Positions 54,514-62,919 of a stretch of DNA of 64,000 bases are shown piece after piece. Positions within the stretch are counted from its first letter, which is position 1. Every line of letters begins with the position of its first letter. The stretch lies in NCBI GenBank assembly GCA_036159995.1, contig JAYYEI010000070.1, positions 1 through 64,000 of the forward strand, read 5' to 3'. The notes beneath the pieces are model-generated. The model worked only from the letters and a program-made list of their open reading frames with translations. It made no database searches and had not been told where the DNA came from. This DNA is from UBA8752 sp036159995 (GTDB lineage Bacteria > Bacteroidota > Bacteroidia > Flavobacteriales_D > Sanyastnellaceae). The position numbers were made by a program, and so were the translations under genes.

Positions 54514-57012
54514 ATGGAGCATTCGACCTACGCGTCCGCTGTGGCGCGACCCTTTGAAGTCTACAACAGCATCTTCCTGACCCTGCCGCTTGACGGCATC
54601 CGGGGCACGGGACTCCGCGTGCCGCTGTTTGCAGAAGCCTGCCGTGAGGGGCTGGCTGAGGGCCGGTCGCCGATGGACCTCCTCACCGAGCACCTGTCTG
54701 AAGTGCACCTGCCCGAGGAGGAGCGCGTGGGGCTGTTGTTCCGCTACGTCCAGTATATCGAGCGACAAGTGGTGCTGGTGGATGCGCTGGAGGACGCCCG
54801 ATACGACCGGCTCAACGACCTCGAGGGTGCGGAGTCGCTCGCCGGCATCCTGCCCCGGATTGCCCGTCGGGGACTGCAGGAAGCCCTCTCGGACGCCCTC
54901 CGTGGCCAGCATGTTCGCGTGGTGTTGACCGCCCACCCGACCCAGTTCTATCCCGGCACCGCCCTCGGCATCATCACGGACCTCACGGCCCGCATCGAAG
55001 CGGGTGATCTGGAAAGCGCGCACAACCTGCTCCACCAATTGGGCCTGACGCCCTTCTTCCAGACCAAGAAGCCGACGCCTTACGAAGAAGCCGTGCGCCA
55101 GAGCTGGTACCTCGAGCATGTATTCTTCGAGGCGTTGCCGCGGCTCGCGCTCCGCGTGGCGGCGTCGACTGGCGTGTCCCTCGATGTGGCGGCTGGATTG
55201 TTCTCTGTCGGCTTCTGGCCGGGTGGGGACCGGGATGGCAATCCCTATGTCGATGCTGGAACGACCCTGCGTGTGGCCCGTCGCCTGCGGCTCACGCTGC
55301 TCCGCTGCTACCGCCGAGCCTTCCGCCTGTTGCGCCGCCGCATCACCTTCAAGGGGCTGGACATCGAACTGGATGCCCTCCAGTCCAAGGTCGAGGAGGC
55401 CATCCTGGCCATTGATTCACAGGTCTTCGACGACGAGGGCGTGCTGGAAGGTCTCGAAGCAATCGAGGCCCGCGTCCGTGAAGACTTTGGCGGGCTCCAC
55501 GCCGAGGAGATTGCCTTGCTCCGGGTGGCCATCCTCATGTTTGGCCGGCATTTCGCCGCCATCGACATCCGCCAGGACAGCCGGGTCCTGAAGCGCTCGG
55601 CCGATGCGCTGGGATTGCCCGCTGGAATCGACGCCCTGCTCGCCACGGATGGGGTCGTGCCCATGGCCAAGGGAACGGACGAGGTCGTGCAGGACGCTTG
55701 GAAGGTGATGGAGTCCATCCGGGAAATCCAGCAGCTCAACGGACCTCGGGGATGCCACCGCTTCATCATCAGCAATTGCCGCGGAGCTGAAGATGTGATC
55801 CGCCTCTTCACCATGGCGCGCCACGCCCATACCGGGTCCGAGATGACGCTCGACTTCGTGCCGCTTTTCGAAACCGTGGAGGATTTGGCCGGAGCGCCGG
55901 ACCAGATGCGCACCCTGTTTGCGACGGAAGCGTACCGGAACCATGTGGCGGGGCGCGGCGATGTCCAGCATGTGATGTTGGGCTTCAGCGACGGCACCAA
56001 GGACGGGGGATACCTCCGGGCCAACTGGTCCATCCACCAGGCCAAGGAGCGCCTGTCCGCCGTATGCCGTGAAGCGGGCGTGGAGGTCGTCTTCTTCGAT
56101 GGCCGTGGCGGTCCGCCGGCCCGCGGTGGCGGCAACACGCACCGCTTCTATGCGAGTCTGGGCCCGGACGTCGACACCCGGGAGGTTCAGACCACCATTC
56201 AGGGGCAGTCCATCAGTTCCAACTTCGGAACGCCCCGGAGTGCCTCCTACAACCTCGAGCTCCTTTTGACGGCGGGCATTCAGCACCGTTTGATTGATCC
56301 CGAAAAATCACGGTGGACGGAAGGGCAGCGGGCCCTGATGGATCAATTGGCCGAACGGAGTTATGCGGAATACACGGCCTTGAAGGCCCATCCCGTGTTC
56401 ATGGAGTACCTCTCCACCTACGGCACGCTCAAGCACTATGGCGCGACCAACATCGCCAGCCGGCCGACCAGCCGGAAGAAGGACGGGCCGCTGACCTTGG
56501 ATGATTTGAGGGCCATTCCATTTGTGGGGTCTTGGAGCCAGTTGAAGCAGAATGTGCCCGGGTTCTTCGGCATTGGCACGGCACTGGCCGAGTTGGAGAA
56601 GGAGGGAAGGTTGGAGGAAGCGGCGGAGCTCTACCGCACCCAACCCTTGTTTGCCGCCTTGCTGGAGAACAGCATGCAGAGCATGCGCAAGTGCAACTTC
56701 GCTCTGACGGCCCATCTTGAGCAGGATGACCGGTTTGGCGATCTCTGGCGGACGGTGCGGGCTGAGTTTGAACTGAGCCGAACCCTGATTCTGCGCATTT
56801 CCGGACAGACCGAGCTGATGGAGCGGGCCCCGGCCATTGCCGAATCCATCGACCTCCGCGAAGGCATCATCCTCCCGTTGCTCGTGATCCAGCAGGCCGC
56901 CTTGCAGTGGCTGGACGGTCAGGGCCAGTCGCCGGCGGAGGCCGCCGTCCTCGAAAAGCTGGTGGTCCGGACGATGTTTGGCATCATCAACGCCGGCCGC
57001 AACGCCGTCTGA
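54514..57012 (+). CDS. ppc: Phosphoenolpyruvate carboxylase, divergent type
   Basis: An 832-residue PEPC that makes oxaloacetate from PEP and bicarbonate to refill the citric acid cycle. The catalytic His is H141 in LTAHPTQFYPG, PEP-binding Arg in FWPGGDRDGNPYVD (about 236-249), Lys in LGFSDGTKDGGYLRANW (about 490), and then FFDGRGGPPARGGGNTH and GQSISSNFG. Two features are unlike E. coli or plant enzymes: the FHGRGG motif has Asp in place of His, and GYSDSxKDAG reads GFSDGTKDGG. The length is shorter than the usual 880-plus residues. Arg and Lys needed for binding remain, so activity is expected. A strong terminator follows the stop. Confidence 0.93.
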   Translation: MEHSTYASAVARPFEVYNSIFLTLPLDGIRGTGLRVPLFAEACREGLAEGRSPMDLLTEHLSEVHLPEEERVGLLFRYVQYIERQVVLVDALEDARYDRLNDLEGAESLAGILPRIARRGLQEALSDALRGQHVRVVLTAHPTQFYPGTALGIITDLTARIEAGDLESAHNLLHQLGLTPFFQTKKPTPYEEAVRQSWYLEHVFFEALPRLALRVAASTGVSLDVAAGLFSVGFWPGGDRDGNPYVDAGTTLRVARRLRLTLLRCYRRAFRLLRRRITFKGLDIELDALQSKVEEAILAIDSQVFDDEGVLEGLEAIEARVREDFGGLHAEEIALLRVAILMFGRHFAAIDIRQDSRVLKRSADALGLPAGIDALLATDGVVPMAKGTDEVVQDAWKVMESIREIQQLNGPRGCHRFIISNCRGAEDVIRLFTMARHAHTGSEMTLDFVPLFETVEDLAGAPDQMRTLFATEAYRNHVAGRGDVQHVMLGFSDGTKDGGYLRANWSIHQAKERLSAVCREAGVEVVFFDGRGGPPARGGGNTHRFYASLGPDVDTREVQTTIQGQSISSNFGTPRSASYNLELLLTAGIQHRLIDPEKSRWTEGQRALMDQLAERSYAEYTALKAHPVFMEYLSTYGTLKHYGATNIASRPTSRKKDGPLTLDDLRAIPFVGSWSQLKQNVPGFFGIGTALAELEKEGRLEEAAELYRTQPLFAALLENSMQSMRKCNFALTAHLEQDDRFGDLWRTVRAEFELSRTLILRISGQTELMERAPAIAESIDLREGIILPLLVIQQAALQWLDGQGQSPAEAAVLEKLVVRTMFGIINAGRNAV

Positions 57013-57034
57013 CGACGAGAATCTGATGACATCA

Positions 57035-57063
57035 AAAAGCCCCGCCGGATAGGCGGGGCTTTT
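57035..57063. terminator. Bidirectional intrinsic terminator between ppc and the S46 gene
   Basis: AAAAGCCCCGCC and GGCGGGGCTTTT form a perfect 12-bp stem-loop with a 5-base loop, A-rich before and T-rich after. It serves ppc (stop 57012) and the convergent S46 peptidase gene (stop 57085). Confidence 0.9.
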
Positions 57064-57084
57064 CGTTGTGGGTGTGGCGCGAGA

Positions 57085-59307
57085 TCAGCGTCCTTCTTCC
57101 ACAGCCGGAGCGGCCTCGTCGGCAGCGGGCATCGGCTTGGGCGTGGTCACGAAGTCGATTTCGTCGATGAGGTTCTGGGCGCCGGCCATCTTGTCGATGA
57201 CCCACATGACGTAGCGGATGTCCACGCTGATGGTACGCTGGAGCTCCGGTTCGAAGGCGATGTCGCCGCTCATGGCCTCCCAGTTGCCGTCGAAGGCGAG
57301 GCCGATGAGGTCTCCGTTGCCATTCAGGACCGGGCTGCCAGAGTTGCCACCGGTGATGTCGTTGCCGGAGATGAAGCAGAGGACGAGGTCTCCATTCTCG
57401 TCGGCGTAGCGACCATAATCCTGTTTGCGGATGAGCGTCTCGAGGGTGGGGTCCACCACGAACTCGGGATTGCTGTTGTCCTTCTTCTGCAGGATGCCGT
57501 TGGCTGTCGTGACGAAGTCGTAGTGCACGGCGTCGGCGGGATCGTAGTCTCCGACCTGGCCGTAGCTGAGGCGCATGGTGGAGTTGGCGTCCGGGTACCA
57601 CATCTTCTCAGGCTTCATCTCCCGGAGGCCGGCGGTCAGCAGGCGGTAGCCCTTGTCGAATTTGCTCTGCTCCGGCGAGGCGAAGTAGCCGCGGTACGTG
57701 TCGATCAGGCTCATGGCTGCGGCCACGGCGAGGTCCTTGTCGAGGGCCTTCTGGTCGGGATCGGCGAGGAACTCCTTGAACCGGACCGGGTCGGTCAGGA
57801 AGCTCTTGGGGTACATCTTGTCCGCGTACCGGGCGAAGTCTCCCTTGTACTTGTCGCGTACGGTGGCGAAGAAGGCGGGATGCTGGTCCGGGGCGATGTC
57901 CGTCATGTACTTGGTCATGAGCTGGATGAACAGGTCGCGGTCGGTCTCTTGGTCGTAATCCTTGAAGAATCCGTCGGCTCGGCCCTGGAGGGCAGCAGCG
58001 GCACCATCCGCCCGGTCGGCATCCTCGCTGAAGAGGCCCTGGGCGCCCATGCCCACGCGGAACGCGAAGAGCATCAGGTCACACCCAATGAGGCCGGCCT
58101 CGAGCGAGTAGACCTGTCCCTTGACGGTGGCGTCGGTGTTGGCATAGTACTCGTCGAGCAGGCCGAGGGTCTCGCCGTACAGGGCCTCCCGGTCGGCGTT
58201 GCCGTCCATCCAGGCGCTGAACTCGTCCTCGAGGGCCTTCTTCTTGCCGTAGACGTCGAGCGCCTTCAGGCCCTTGGACTGGCCGATGTAGTACTTCCAG
58301 TAGTTCGCCGTTTGGGCATACTTGGCAGCATATTGGATGCGGACGGCCGGGTCGGCGTCCATGTGGGACTTCATGGTCTTGAGCTTGAGGTCGCGGACGT
58401 CCACCACGCTGGGGTTGTACAGGTCGAGGGCCTGCTGGATGCCGCGGCTGCTCAGGAAACGGTCGGTGCTGCCGGGGTAGCCCATGATCATGGTGAAGTC
58501 GCCATTCTGGACCCCGTCGAGGCTCACTTTGAGGTGGCGCTTGGGCTGGTAGGGAACGTTTTCCTCGCTGTAGTCGGCCGGGTTGTTGTCGGCGTCCGCG
58601 TAGATGCGGAGGAGCGAGAAGTCACCCGTGTGGCGGGGCCACATCCAGTTGTCCGTGTCGCCACCGAACTTGCCGATGCTCTCCGGCGGGTTGCCCACGA
58701 GGCGGATGTCGGTGTAGTCCCGGTAGACGAACAGGTAGAACTCGTTGGCGTGGTAGAAGGACTTGACCTGCGGGCGGAAGTCCGGATTGATGCCGCGCTC
58801 CTCCTCTTCGATTTGGCCAATGACGGCCTGGATGGTCTGCTGGCGGGTGCCCTCGTCCATGTCGTCAGTGACGTCGGCGAGCACGCGCTCGGTCACATCC
58901 TCAATGCGCTGGAGGAAGGTCACGCTGAAGTCCGGGATCGGCTTCTCTTCCTCGAGGCTCATGGCCCAGAACCCATTGGTCAGGATGTCATCCTCGACGG
59001 TGCTGAACCCCTGGATCGCGCCGTAAGCACAGTGGTGGTTGGTGAGCACGAGACCCTGGCCGGAAATGAGCTCGGCCGTGCAGCTGCCCCCGTTGAGGGT
59101 GATGACGGCGTCCTTCAGACAGGCTTGGTTCAGGGAGTAGATGTCCTCGGCGGAGAGGTTCAGTCCCATCTCCTGCATCTCGGCTTCGTTGATGCGCTGG
59201 AGCATGTGGAGGAGCCACATGCCCTCGTCGGCGCGGGCGTTGGTGGCGAACAGTTGGAATGCCGCGAAGAGCAGCAGGAAGAGACGTTGCTTCATGGTGT
59301 TGTTCAT
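57085..59307 (-). CDS. S46-family dipeptidyl-peptidase, DPP7 type
   Basis: A 740-residue exported serine peptidase that releases dipeptides from peptide N-termini. A signal peptide (LFLLLFAAFQLFATNARA) is followed by DEGMWLLHMLQRIN at the mature start. The catalytic His lies in LTNHHCAYGAIQG (H91-H92), the nucleophile Ser in GGNSGSPVLNGNGDL near residue 645, and the catalytic Asp is in between. The S1 pocket residue in AFDGNWEAMSGDI is Gly, as in DPP7, which prefers hydrophobic P1 residues; DPP11 has Arg there. QRTISVDIRYVMWVIDK completes the family pattern. An internal start at 59295 is equally possible. The periplasmic location is inferred. Confidence 0.92.
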   Translation of the reverse strand: MNNTMKQRLFLLLFAAFQLFATNARADEGMWLLHMLQRINEAEMQEMGLNLSAEDIYSLNQACLKDAVITLNGGSCTAELISGQGLVLTNHHCAYGAIQGFSTVEDDILTNGFWAMSLEEEKPIPDFSVTFLQRIEDVTERVLADVTDDMDEGTRQQTIQAVIGQIEEEERGINPDFRPQVKSFYHANEFYLFVYRDYTDIRLVGNPPESIGKFGGDTDNWMWPRHTGDFSLLRIYADADNNPADYSEENVPYQPKRHLKVSLDGVQNGDFTMIMGYPGSTDRFLSSRGIQQALDLYNPSVVDVRDLKLKTMKSHMDADPAVRIQYAAKYAQTANYWKYYIGQSKGLKALDVYGKKKALEDEFSAWMDGNADREALYGETLGLLDEYYANTDATVKGQVYSLEAGLIGCDLMLFAFRVGMGAQGLFSEDADRADGAAAALQGRADGFFKDYDQETDRDLFIQLMTKYMTDIAPDQHPAFFATVRDKYKGDFARYADKMYPKSFLTDPVRFKEFLADPDQKALDKDLAVAAAMSLIDTYRGYFASPEQSKFDKGYRLLTAGLREMKPEKMWYPDANSTMRLSYGQVGDYDPADAVHYDFVTTANGILQKKDNSNPEFVVDPTLETLIRKQDYGRYADENGDLVLCFISGNDITGGNSGSPVLNGNGDLIGLAFDGNWEAMSGDIAFEPELQRTISVDIRYVMWVIDKMAGAQNLIDEIDFVTTPKPMPAADEAAPAVEEGR

Positions 59308-59342
59308 CGTTGAATGGTGCCCATCTCCGGAGGAGCGGGGAG

Positions 59343-59350
59343 CGCGAAAA
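59343..59350 (-). promoter_or_regulatory. -7 promoter box of the S46 peptidase gene
   Basis: TATTTTCG on the minus strand, 35 bases before the ATG at 59307, in the gap after the DUF6438 gene. Confidence 0.4.
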
Positions 59351-59362
59351 TAGGGCAGGGTT

Positions 59363-59827
59363 TCAATGCCCGGTGGAAATCCACTCTGTGGTCTCGAGGA
59401 GGCTGTCCAGAACCGCGTACAGTGCCTCGATGTCGGGCCCTTCGAATCGGTCGACCACGTCATATCCGGCAAGGCGAATGTGCTTGGAGGGGAGGTCGGT
59501 GACCAGGGGATTGTCGTACCGGCCGGTCTTGGTCCGGAAGGCCACGGCATGGGCGGCGTCGGCCACGGCTTGCCGGTCCTCCTCGGACCAGGTGGCGACC
59601 TGGTTTCCTTCGGGGGTCACGTTCCGTCGGCCTTGGAAGCGGGCCGATCCATTCCGGTCCACTTCCAGCTCAAAGGCGGGACAGGGACCGAAGCAGGGGG
59701 TGCGCTCGTAGATCAGCCACGGCCCCTCGCTGGTGGCCAGATAGGCTCTTGGGCCAGCGCACCCGCTGAGGGCGAGCCACAGGGTGGCGGTACCCAAAGT
59801 CGAGGCAAATCCCTGCCGGGAGGTCAT
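59363..59827 (-). CDS. DUF6438-type lipoprotein, function unknown
   Basis: A 154-residue probable lipoprotein: after LGTATLWLALSGC there is a lipobox ending at Cys 23. The body starts WLIYERTPCFGPCPAFELEVDRNGSARFQGRRNV, which matches the small DUF6438 domain with its CFGxCP motif; the two Cys may form a disulfide or bind a ligand. A conserved acidic end (RFEGPDIEALYAVLDSLLETTEW) follows. The function is unknown. Its ATG overlaps the yidC stop (ATGA), so it is coupled to membrane protein insertion genes, though a functional link is not shown. Confidence 0.7.
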   Translation of the reverse strand: MTSRQGFASTLGTATLWLALSGCAGPRAYLATSEGPWLIYERTPCFGPCPAFELEVDRNGSARFQGRRNVTPEGNQVATWSEEDRQAVADAAHAVAFRTKTGRYDNPLVTDLPSKHIRLAGYDVVDRFEGPDIEALYAVLDSLLETTEWISTGH

Positions 59828-61626
59828 TTCTTGCGCTTCTGGTTGCGGGCCTTTCGGGCCTGATCGCGCTGGCGCTTCATCTCGTCGGCCTTCTTCTGCT
59901 GTTCCTTTTGCATGGCCTCGAGGCGTTCGGCGAAGCTGCTCTTCTTTTTCTCGTCTTTCGGCTCAGCCTGCTTGGCCTTGATCTTCTCCCGAATCTTGTC
60001 CTCGTCGATGAAGAACTTCTTGACGGTGGTGACCTGTCCGATGGTGATCAGGTTGGCGATGAAGTAATACAGGCTCAGGCCGCTCGCGAACTTGTTGAAG
60101 AAGAACAGCATGAAGAAGGGCATGATCTTGGCCATGACCCGCATGTCGGGCATGCCGGGTTGCGAGGGGGCGGCCTGCTGGGCCATGGTCTGGCCCATGT
60201 AGATGTACATCGAACCGGCCATCAGCACGGTGAAGCCCGAGACGTGGGCTCCATAGAAGGGGATTTCGAAGGGGAGGTCCAGGATGCTGTCGAAGGCACC
60301 GAGGTCGTCCGCCCAGAGGAAGCTCTTGCCCCGGAGCTCGATGTTGGCCGGAAAGAACCGGAACATCGCGTACAGCAGAGGCATCTGGATGAGCTGGGGA
60401 ATGCAGCCTGCGAGGGGGTTCACCCCACTGTCGCGGTAGAGCTTCATCGTTTCCTGTTGGCGCTGCATGGCGTCATCCTGATCTGGATACTTGGCTTGGA
60501 GCGCCTCCATGTCCGGCTTGAGGACCCTCATCTTGGCGGAGCTGACGTAATTCTTCCACGTGATGGGGAAGAGGACGCTCTTGATGAGCAGCGTGAGGAT
60601 CAGGATGATGAGGCCGGCAGATCCGATGTAGCTCGCAAGGAACGCGTAGATCGGGAAGATGAGGTTCCGGTTGATCCAGCCGAAGATCCACCACCCGAAA
60701 TCGATGACCCGGCCGATTTCGTCCCAGCCTGTGGTCTTGAGTGTGGAGGCGTCATTCGGCCCGAAATAGAACCGCAGGTCTGCCACCTCTCGCCCGTCCA
60801 CATCCTCGGTGGGCAGGGCCACATCCATGCCGTACCGCATGGTCATTGTGGTGTCCGTCGCATCCGTGGGGGGCAGGCTGCGCAACCGTCCGGAAGTGAA
60901 TCCGACGTCGGTTCCGACGATGGCCGAGAAGTAATTCTGTTTGAAGGCGACCCATTCCACCGGCTCCTCGATGTCGGTGGACTTGTCCGTTCCTTCGCTC
61001 AGGTAGTCCCGGCCGCGCCCTTGCTCACGGTAGTAGATGCTGCTTTTCTGTCGCTCGACGTCGATGCCCTTTTCGTTGTGGGCGCCGTCGGCCTGCCATT
61101 GGAATCCGACTTCCCCGCGGGCATCGGCAAATTCGGCCCGTACATCCACGAGGTAATCGTTGATGGTCCAGGTCAGGCTTCGAAGGGGCCCATCGCCACG
61201 GTTGGCGAGGACGACTTCGTTGTCGGCTTGGGAGACCACGTCAAACCGCTGGTCATAGGACCCTTCGCCGCGGGCGATGAAGTTCATGTTGGAGCCGCCC
61301 TCCGTCCAGAGCTGGATAGGCTGTTGCCGCCAGTAGTCGAGATACCCGTCCTTCAAGGTGGCCCGAACCGGAATGCCGCCATCCGTGCTGACCTCCACTT
61401 CCAACACGTCGGATCGCAAGGTGGCCACCTGCGGAACGTAGGTGCTGTCGAGGAGCGCATTGGCGCTGGCGGTGGGAAAGTTGGCCACGGGAGACGGGGT
61501 CTCCGGGGTGGCAGCAGCCTGGGTCTGGCCTTCGGGAAGCACTTCGGGGGCGGGCACGAAGTACAGCTGATACACGATGACCATCGCGAAAATCAGCAAG
61601 AACCCTGTGATCGTGTTGCGGTCCAT
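59824..61626 (-). CDS. yidC: YidC, membrane protein insertase
   Basis: A 600-residue inner-membrane insertase. An N-terminal anchor (ITGFLLIFAMVIVYQLYFV) leads to the large periplasmic beta-supersandwich domain (about 45-335). Five C-terminal helices follow from about 345, with the positively charged groove Arg expected near the ITWKNYVSSAKMRVLKPDM segment. Conserved parts are YRDSGVNPLAGCIPQLIQMPLLYAMFRFFPANIELRGKSFLWADDL and FFFNKFASGLSLYYFIANL. The tail is highly basic (RQRDQARKARNQKRKK), suited to ribosome binding. A perfect -7 box stands seven bases before the ATG, inside the kdsC 3' region. Confidence 0.96.
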   Translation of the reverse strand: MDRNTITGFLLIFAMVIVYQLYFVPAPEVLPEGQTQAAATPETPSPVANFPTASANALLDSTYVPQVATLRSDVLEVEVSTDGGIPVRATLKDGYLDYWRQQPIQLWTEGGSNMNFIARGEGSYDQRFDVVSQADNEVVLANRGDGPLRSLTWTINDYLVDVRAEFADARGEVGFQWQADGAHNEKGIDVERQKSSIYYREQGRGRDYLSEGTDKSTDIEEPVEWVAFKQNYFSAIVGTDVGFTSGRLRSLPPTDATDTTMTMRYGMDVALPTEDVDGREVADLRFYFGPNDASTLKTTGWDEIGRVIDFGWWIFGWINRNLIFPIYAFLASYIGSAGLIILILTLLIKSVLFPITWKNYVSSAKMRVLKPDMEALQAKYPDQDDAMQRQQETMKLYRDSGVNPLAGCIPQLIQMPLLYAMFRFFPANIELRGKSFLWADDLGAFDSILDLPFEIPFYGAHVSGFTVLMAGSMYIYMGQTMAQQAAPSQPGMPDMRVMAKIMPFFMLFFFNKFASGLSLYYFIANLITIGQVTTVKKFFIDEDKIREKIKAKQAEPKDEKKKSSFAERLEAMQKEQQKKADEMKRQRDQARKARNQKRKK

Positions 61627-61633
61627 TCGGCGG

Positions 61634-61641
61634 CAAACTTA
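61634..61641 (-). promoter_or_regulatory. -7 promoter box of yidC
   Basis: TAAGTTTG on the minus strand, an exact TAnnTTTG match seven bases before the ATG at 61626. Confidence 0.5.
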
Positions 61642-61646
61642 CGGGT

Positions 61647-62183
61647 TCACCACGCGTGCGCGAGGTCATTCATCCACAAGCCTTTCACTTTCATCGCTTG
61701 CTCCAGAATGTCACGAACGCATCCCTCACCGCCACGAACCGGGCTGATGTAGTCACAAACCGCACGGACCTCCGGAACGGCGTCGTGGGGACAGCAGGCC
61801 AGACCGACGGCCTCAAGGACCGGAATGTCCGGAATGTCATCGCCCATGTAGCAGATTTGGTCGAGGGTCAATCCCCACCGTCCGCAGAGGGCCTCCATTT
61901 CTCCCAGTTTGACCGCGGCGCCGGAGATGACTTCGGTGACCCCGAGCCCATTCATCCGCCGCGTGACTTCCTCGCTGCGCCCACCGGTGATCATCGCCAA
62001 ACGCATTCCGCACTTGGCGGCATGTTGCACGGCATACCCGTCCCGCGTGGACGCCGTCCGCACCTGTTCGCCGCCGGGCATGAGGTAGACGGTGCCATTC
62101 GTAAAGACGCCGTCGTTGTCGAAGACGAAGCCGTCAATCCCGGCGAGGCGTTCCTTGAAGTGGGGGGAGGGGGTTGTGGCCAT
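61647..62183 (-). CDS. kdsC: KdsC-like 3-deoxy-manno-octulosonate-8-phosphate phosphatase (HAD family)
   Basis: A 178-residue C0-type HAD phosphatase that dephosphorylates KDO-8-phosphate for lipid A/LPS core synthesis. The catalytic Asp pair is D22 and D24 in FVFDNDGVFTNG, a variant of the common DVDGVLTDG. RDGYAVQHAAKCGMRLAMITGGRSEEVTRR (about 48-77), the loop LTLDQICYMGDDIPDIPVLE with its Mg2+-binding Asp, and CPHDAVPEVR also match. It sits between a DUF2520 gene and yidC; DUF2520-KdsC is a recurrent Bacteroidota pair. It overlaps the upstream gene by 50 bases, which is unusually long here, but no later start is plausible because the next Met comes after the catalytic motif. Confidence 0.85.
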   Translation of the reverse strand: MATTPSPHFKERLAGIDGFVFDNDGVFTNGTVYLMPGGEQVRTASTRDGYAVQHAAKCGMRLAMITGGRSEEVTRRMNGLGVTEVISGAAVKLGEMEALCGRWGLTLDQICYMGDDIPDIPVLEAVGLACCPHDAVPEVRAVCDYISPVRGGEGCVRDILEQAMKVKGLWMNDLAHAW

Positions 62184-62919
62184 GATGGGTGAGGATGCGC
62201 TGGGTCAGAATGTGGTGGAGGGTGGCAAGATCGCCCGTCGGGTCCGTTTGGGCGAGCAGGTCGGCTTGGGCCAACAGGGTGTTGCGGTCGTTGCGGGCTG
62301 CCGGTCCGGTCACGTGGTCCAGGGCATGGCCGACGAGGGCCTTGGCGACACTGGCCTCCACCAACGGATGGAAGATGCTGGCATCCAGTCCCCTCGCTTG
62401 GAAATGCGCTTCGACCATGCCAATCCAGCCCGCGGTGAGGTTGCCAAGCAGGACGGCGCCGAGGTGGAGTTCCCGGCGTTGGGTTCCGTCGACGTCGGTG
62501 CAATGCGGCGCCAGAGTTCGCGCCCATGTTCGGATGTCCGCATTGTCTGTGTCCACGATGAGGGGCATCGTGTCCCAATGGGGTTCTTGCTCTCCTTGGA
62601 AGGTCATGGGCGGCCACAACACGGCCGTGTCCGAGACGCGATCGCCCAGGATGTCCCGGTCGACGGATCCGGCGTGGTGGATGAGCCAAGTGCCCTCCGG
62701 GAGTGACGGCAGGATGTGGGCAGCCACGGCACTGAGGGCATCGTCGGATACGGCGAGGAAGACGGCATCGGGGGCATCGCCAGCCTGCCAGTCGGTGAGC
62801 AGCAGCGTCCCGTCTTGTGGGCTCCGGTTCCAACGGGTCACGGCGATGCCGAGGTGATCGAGTCGGTTCGCGAGGTGCCGTCCGAGTCTGCCGCTGCCGA
62901 TGACGTGGGCCCGCTTCAT
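62134..62919 (-). CDS. Rossmann-fold and DUF2520 domain protein
   Basis: A 261-residue protein with an N-terminal NAD(P)-binding loop (VIGSGRLGRHLANRLDHLG, about 6-24) as in ketopantoate- or pyrroline-carboxylate-type reductases. The C-terminal alpha-helical DUF2520 domain (about 135-255) holds RRELHLGAVLLGNLTAGWIGMVEAHF and ALVGHALDHVTGPAARND. The middle WPPMTFQGEQEP equals the LHPMQTFS motif of the family. No substrate has been firmly assigned. Its neighbour kdsC begins inside its 3' end. The ATG overlaps the stop of the cytochrome c assembly gene (ATGA). Confidence 0.82.
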   Translation of the reverse strand: MKRAHVIGSGRLGRHLANRLDHLGIAVTRWNRSPQDGTLLLTDWQAGDAPDAVFLAVSDDALSAVAAHILPSLPEGTWLIHHAGSVDRDILGDRVSDTAVLWPPMTFQGEQEPHWDTMPLIVDTDNADIRTWARTLAPHCTDVDGTQRRELHLGAVLLGNLTAGWIGMVEAHFQARGLDASIFHPLVEASVAKALVGHALDHVTGPAARNDRNTLLAQADLLAQTDPTGDLATLHHILTQRILTHHGHNPLPPLQGTPRRD

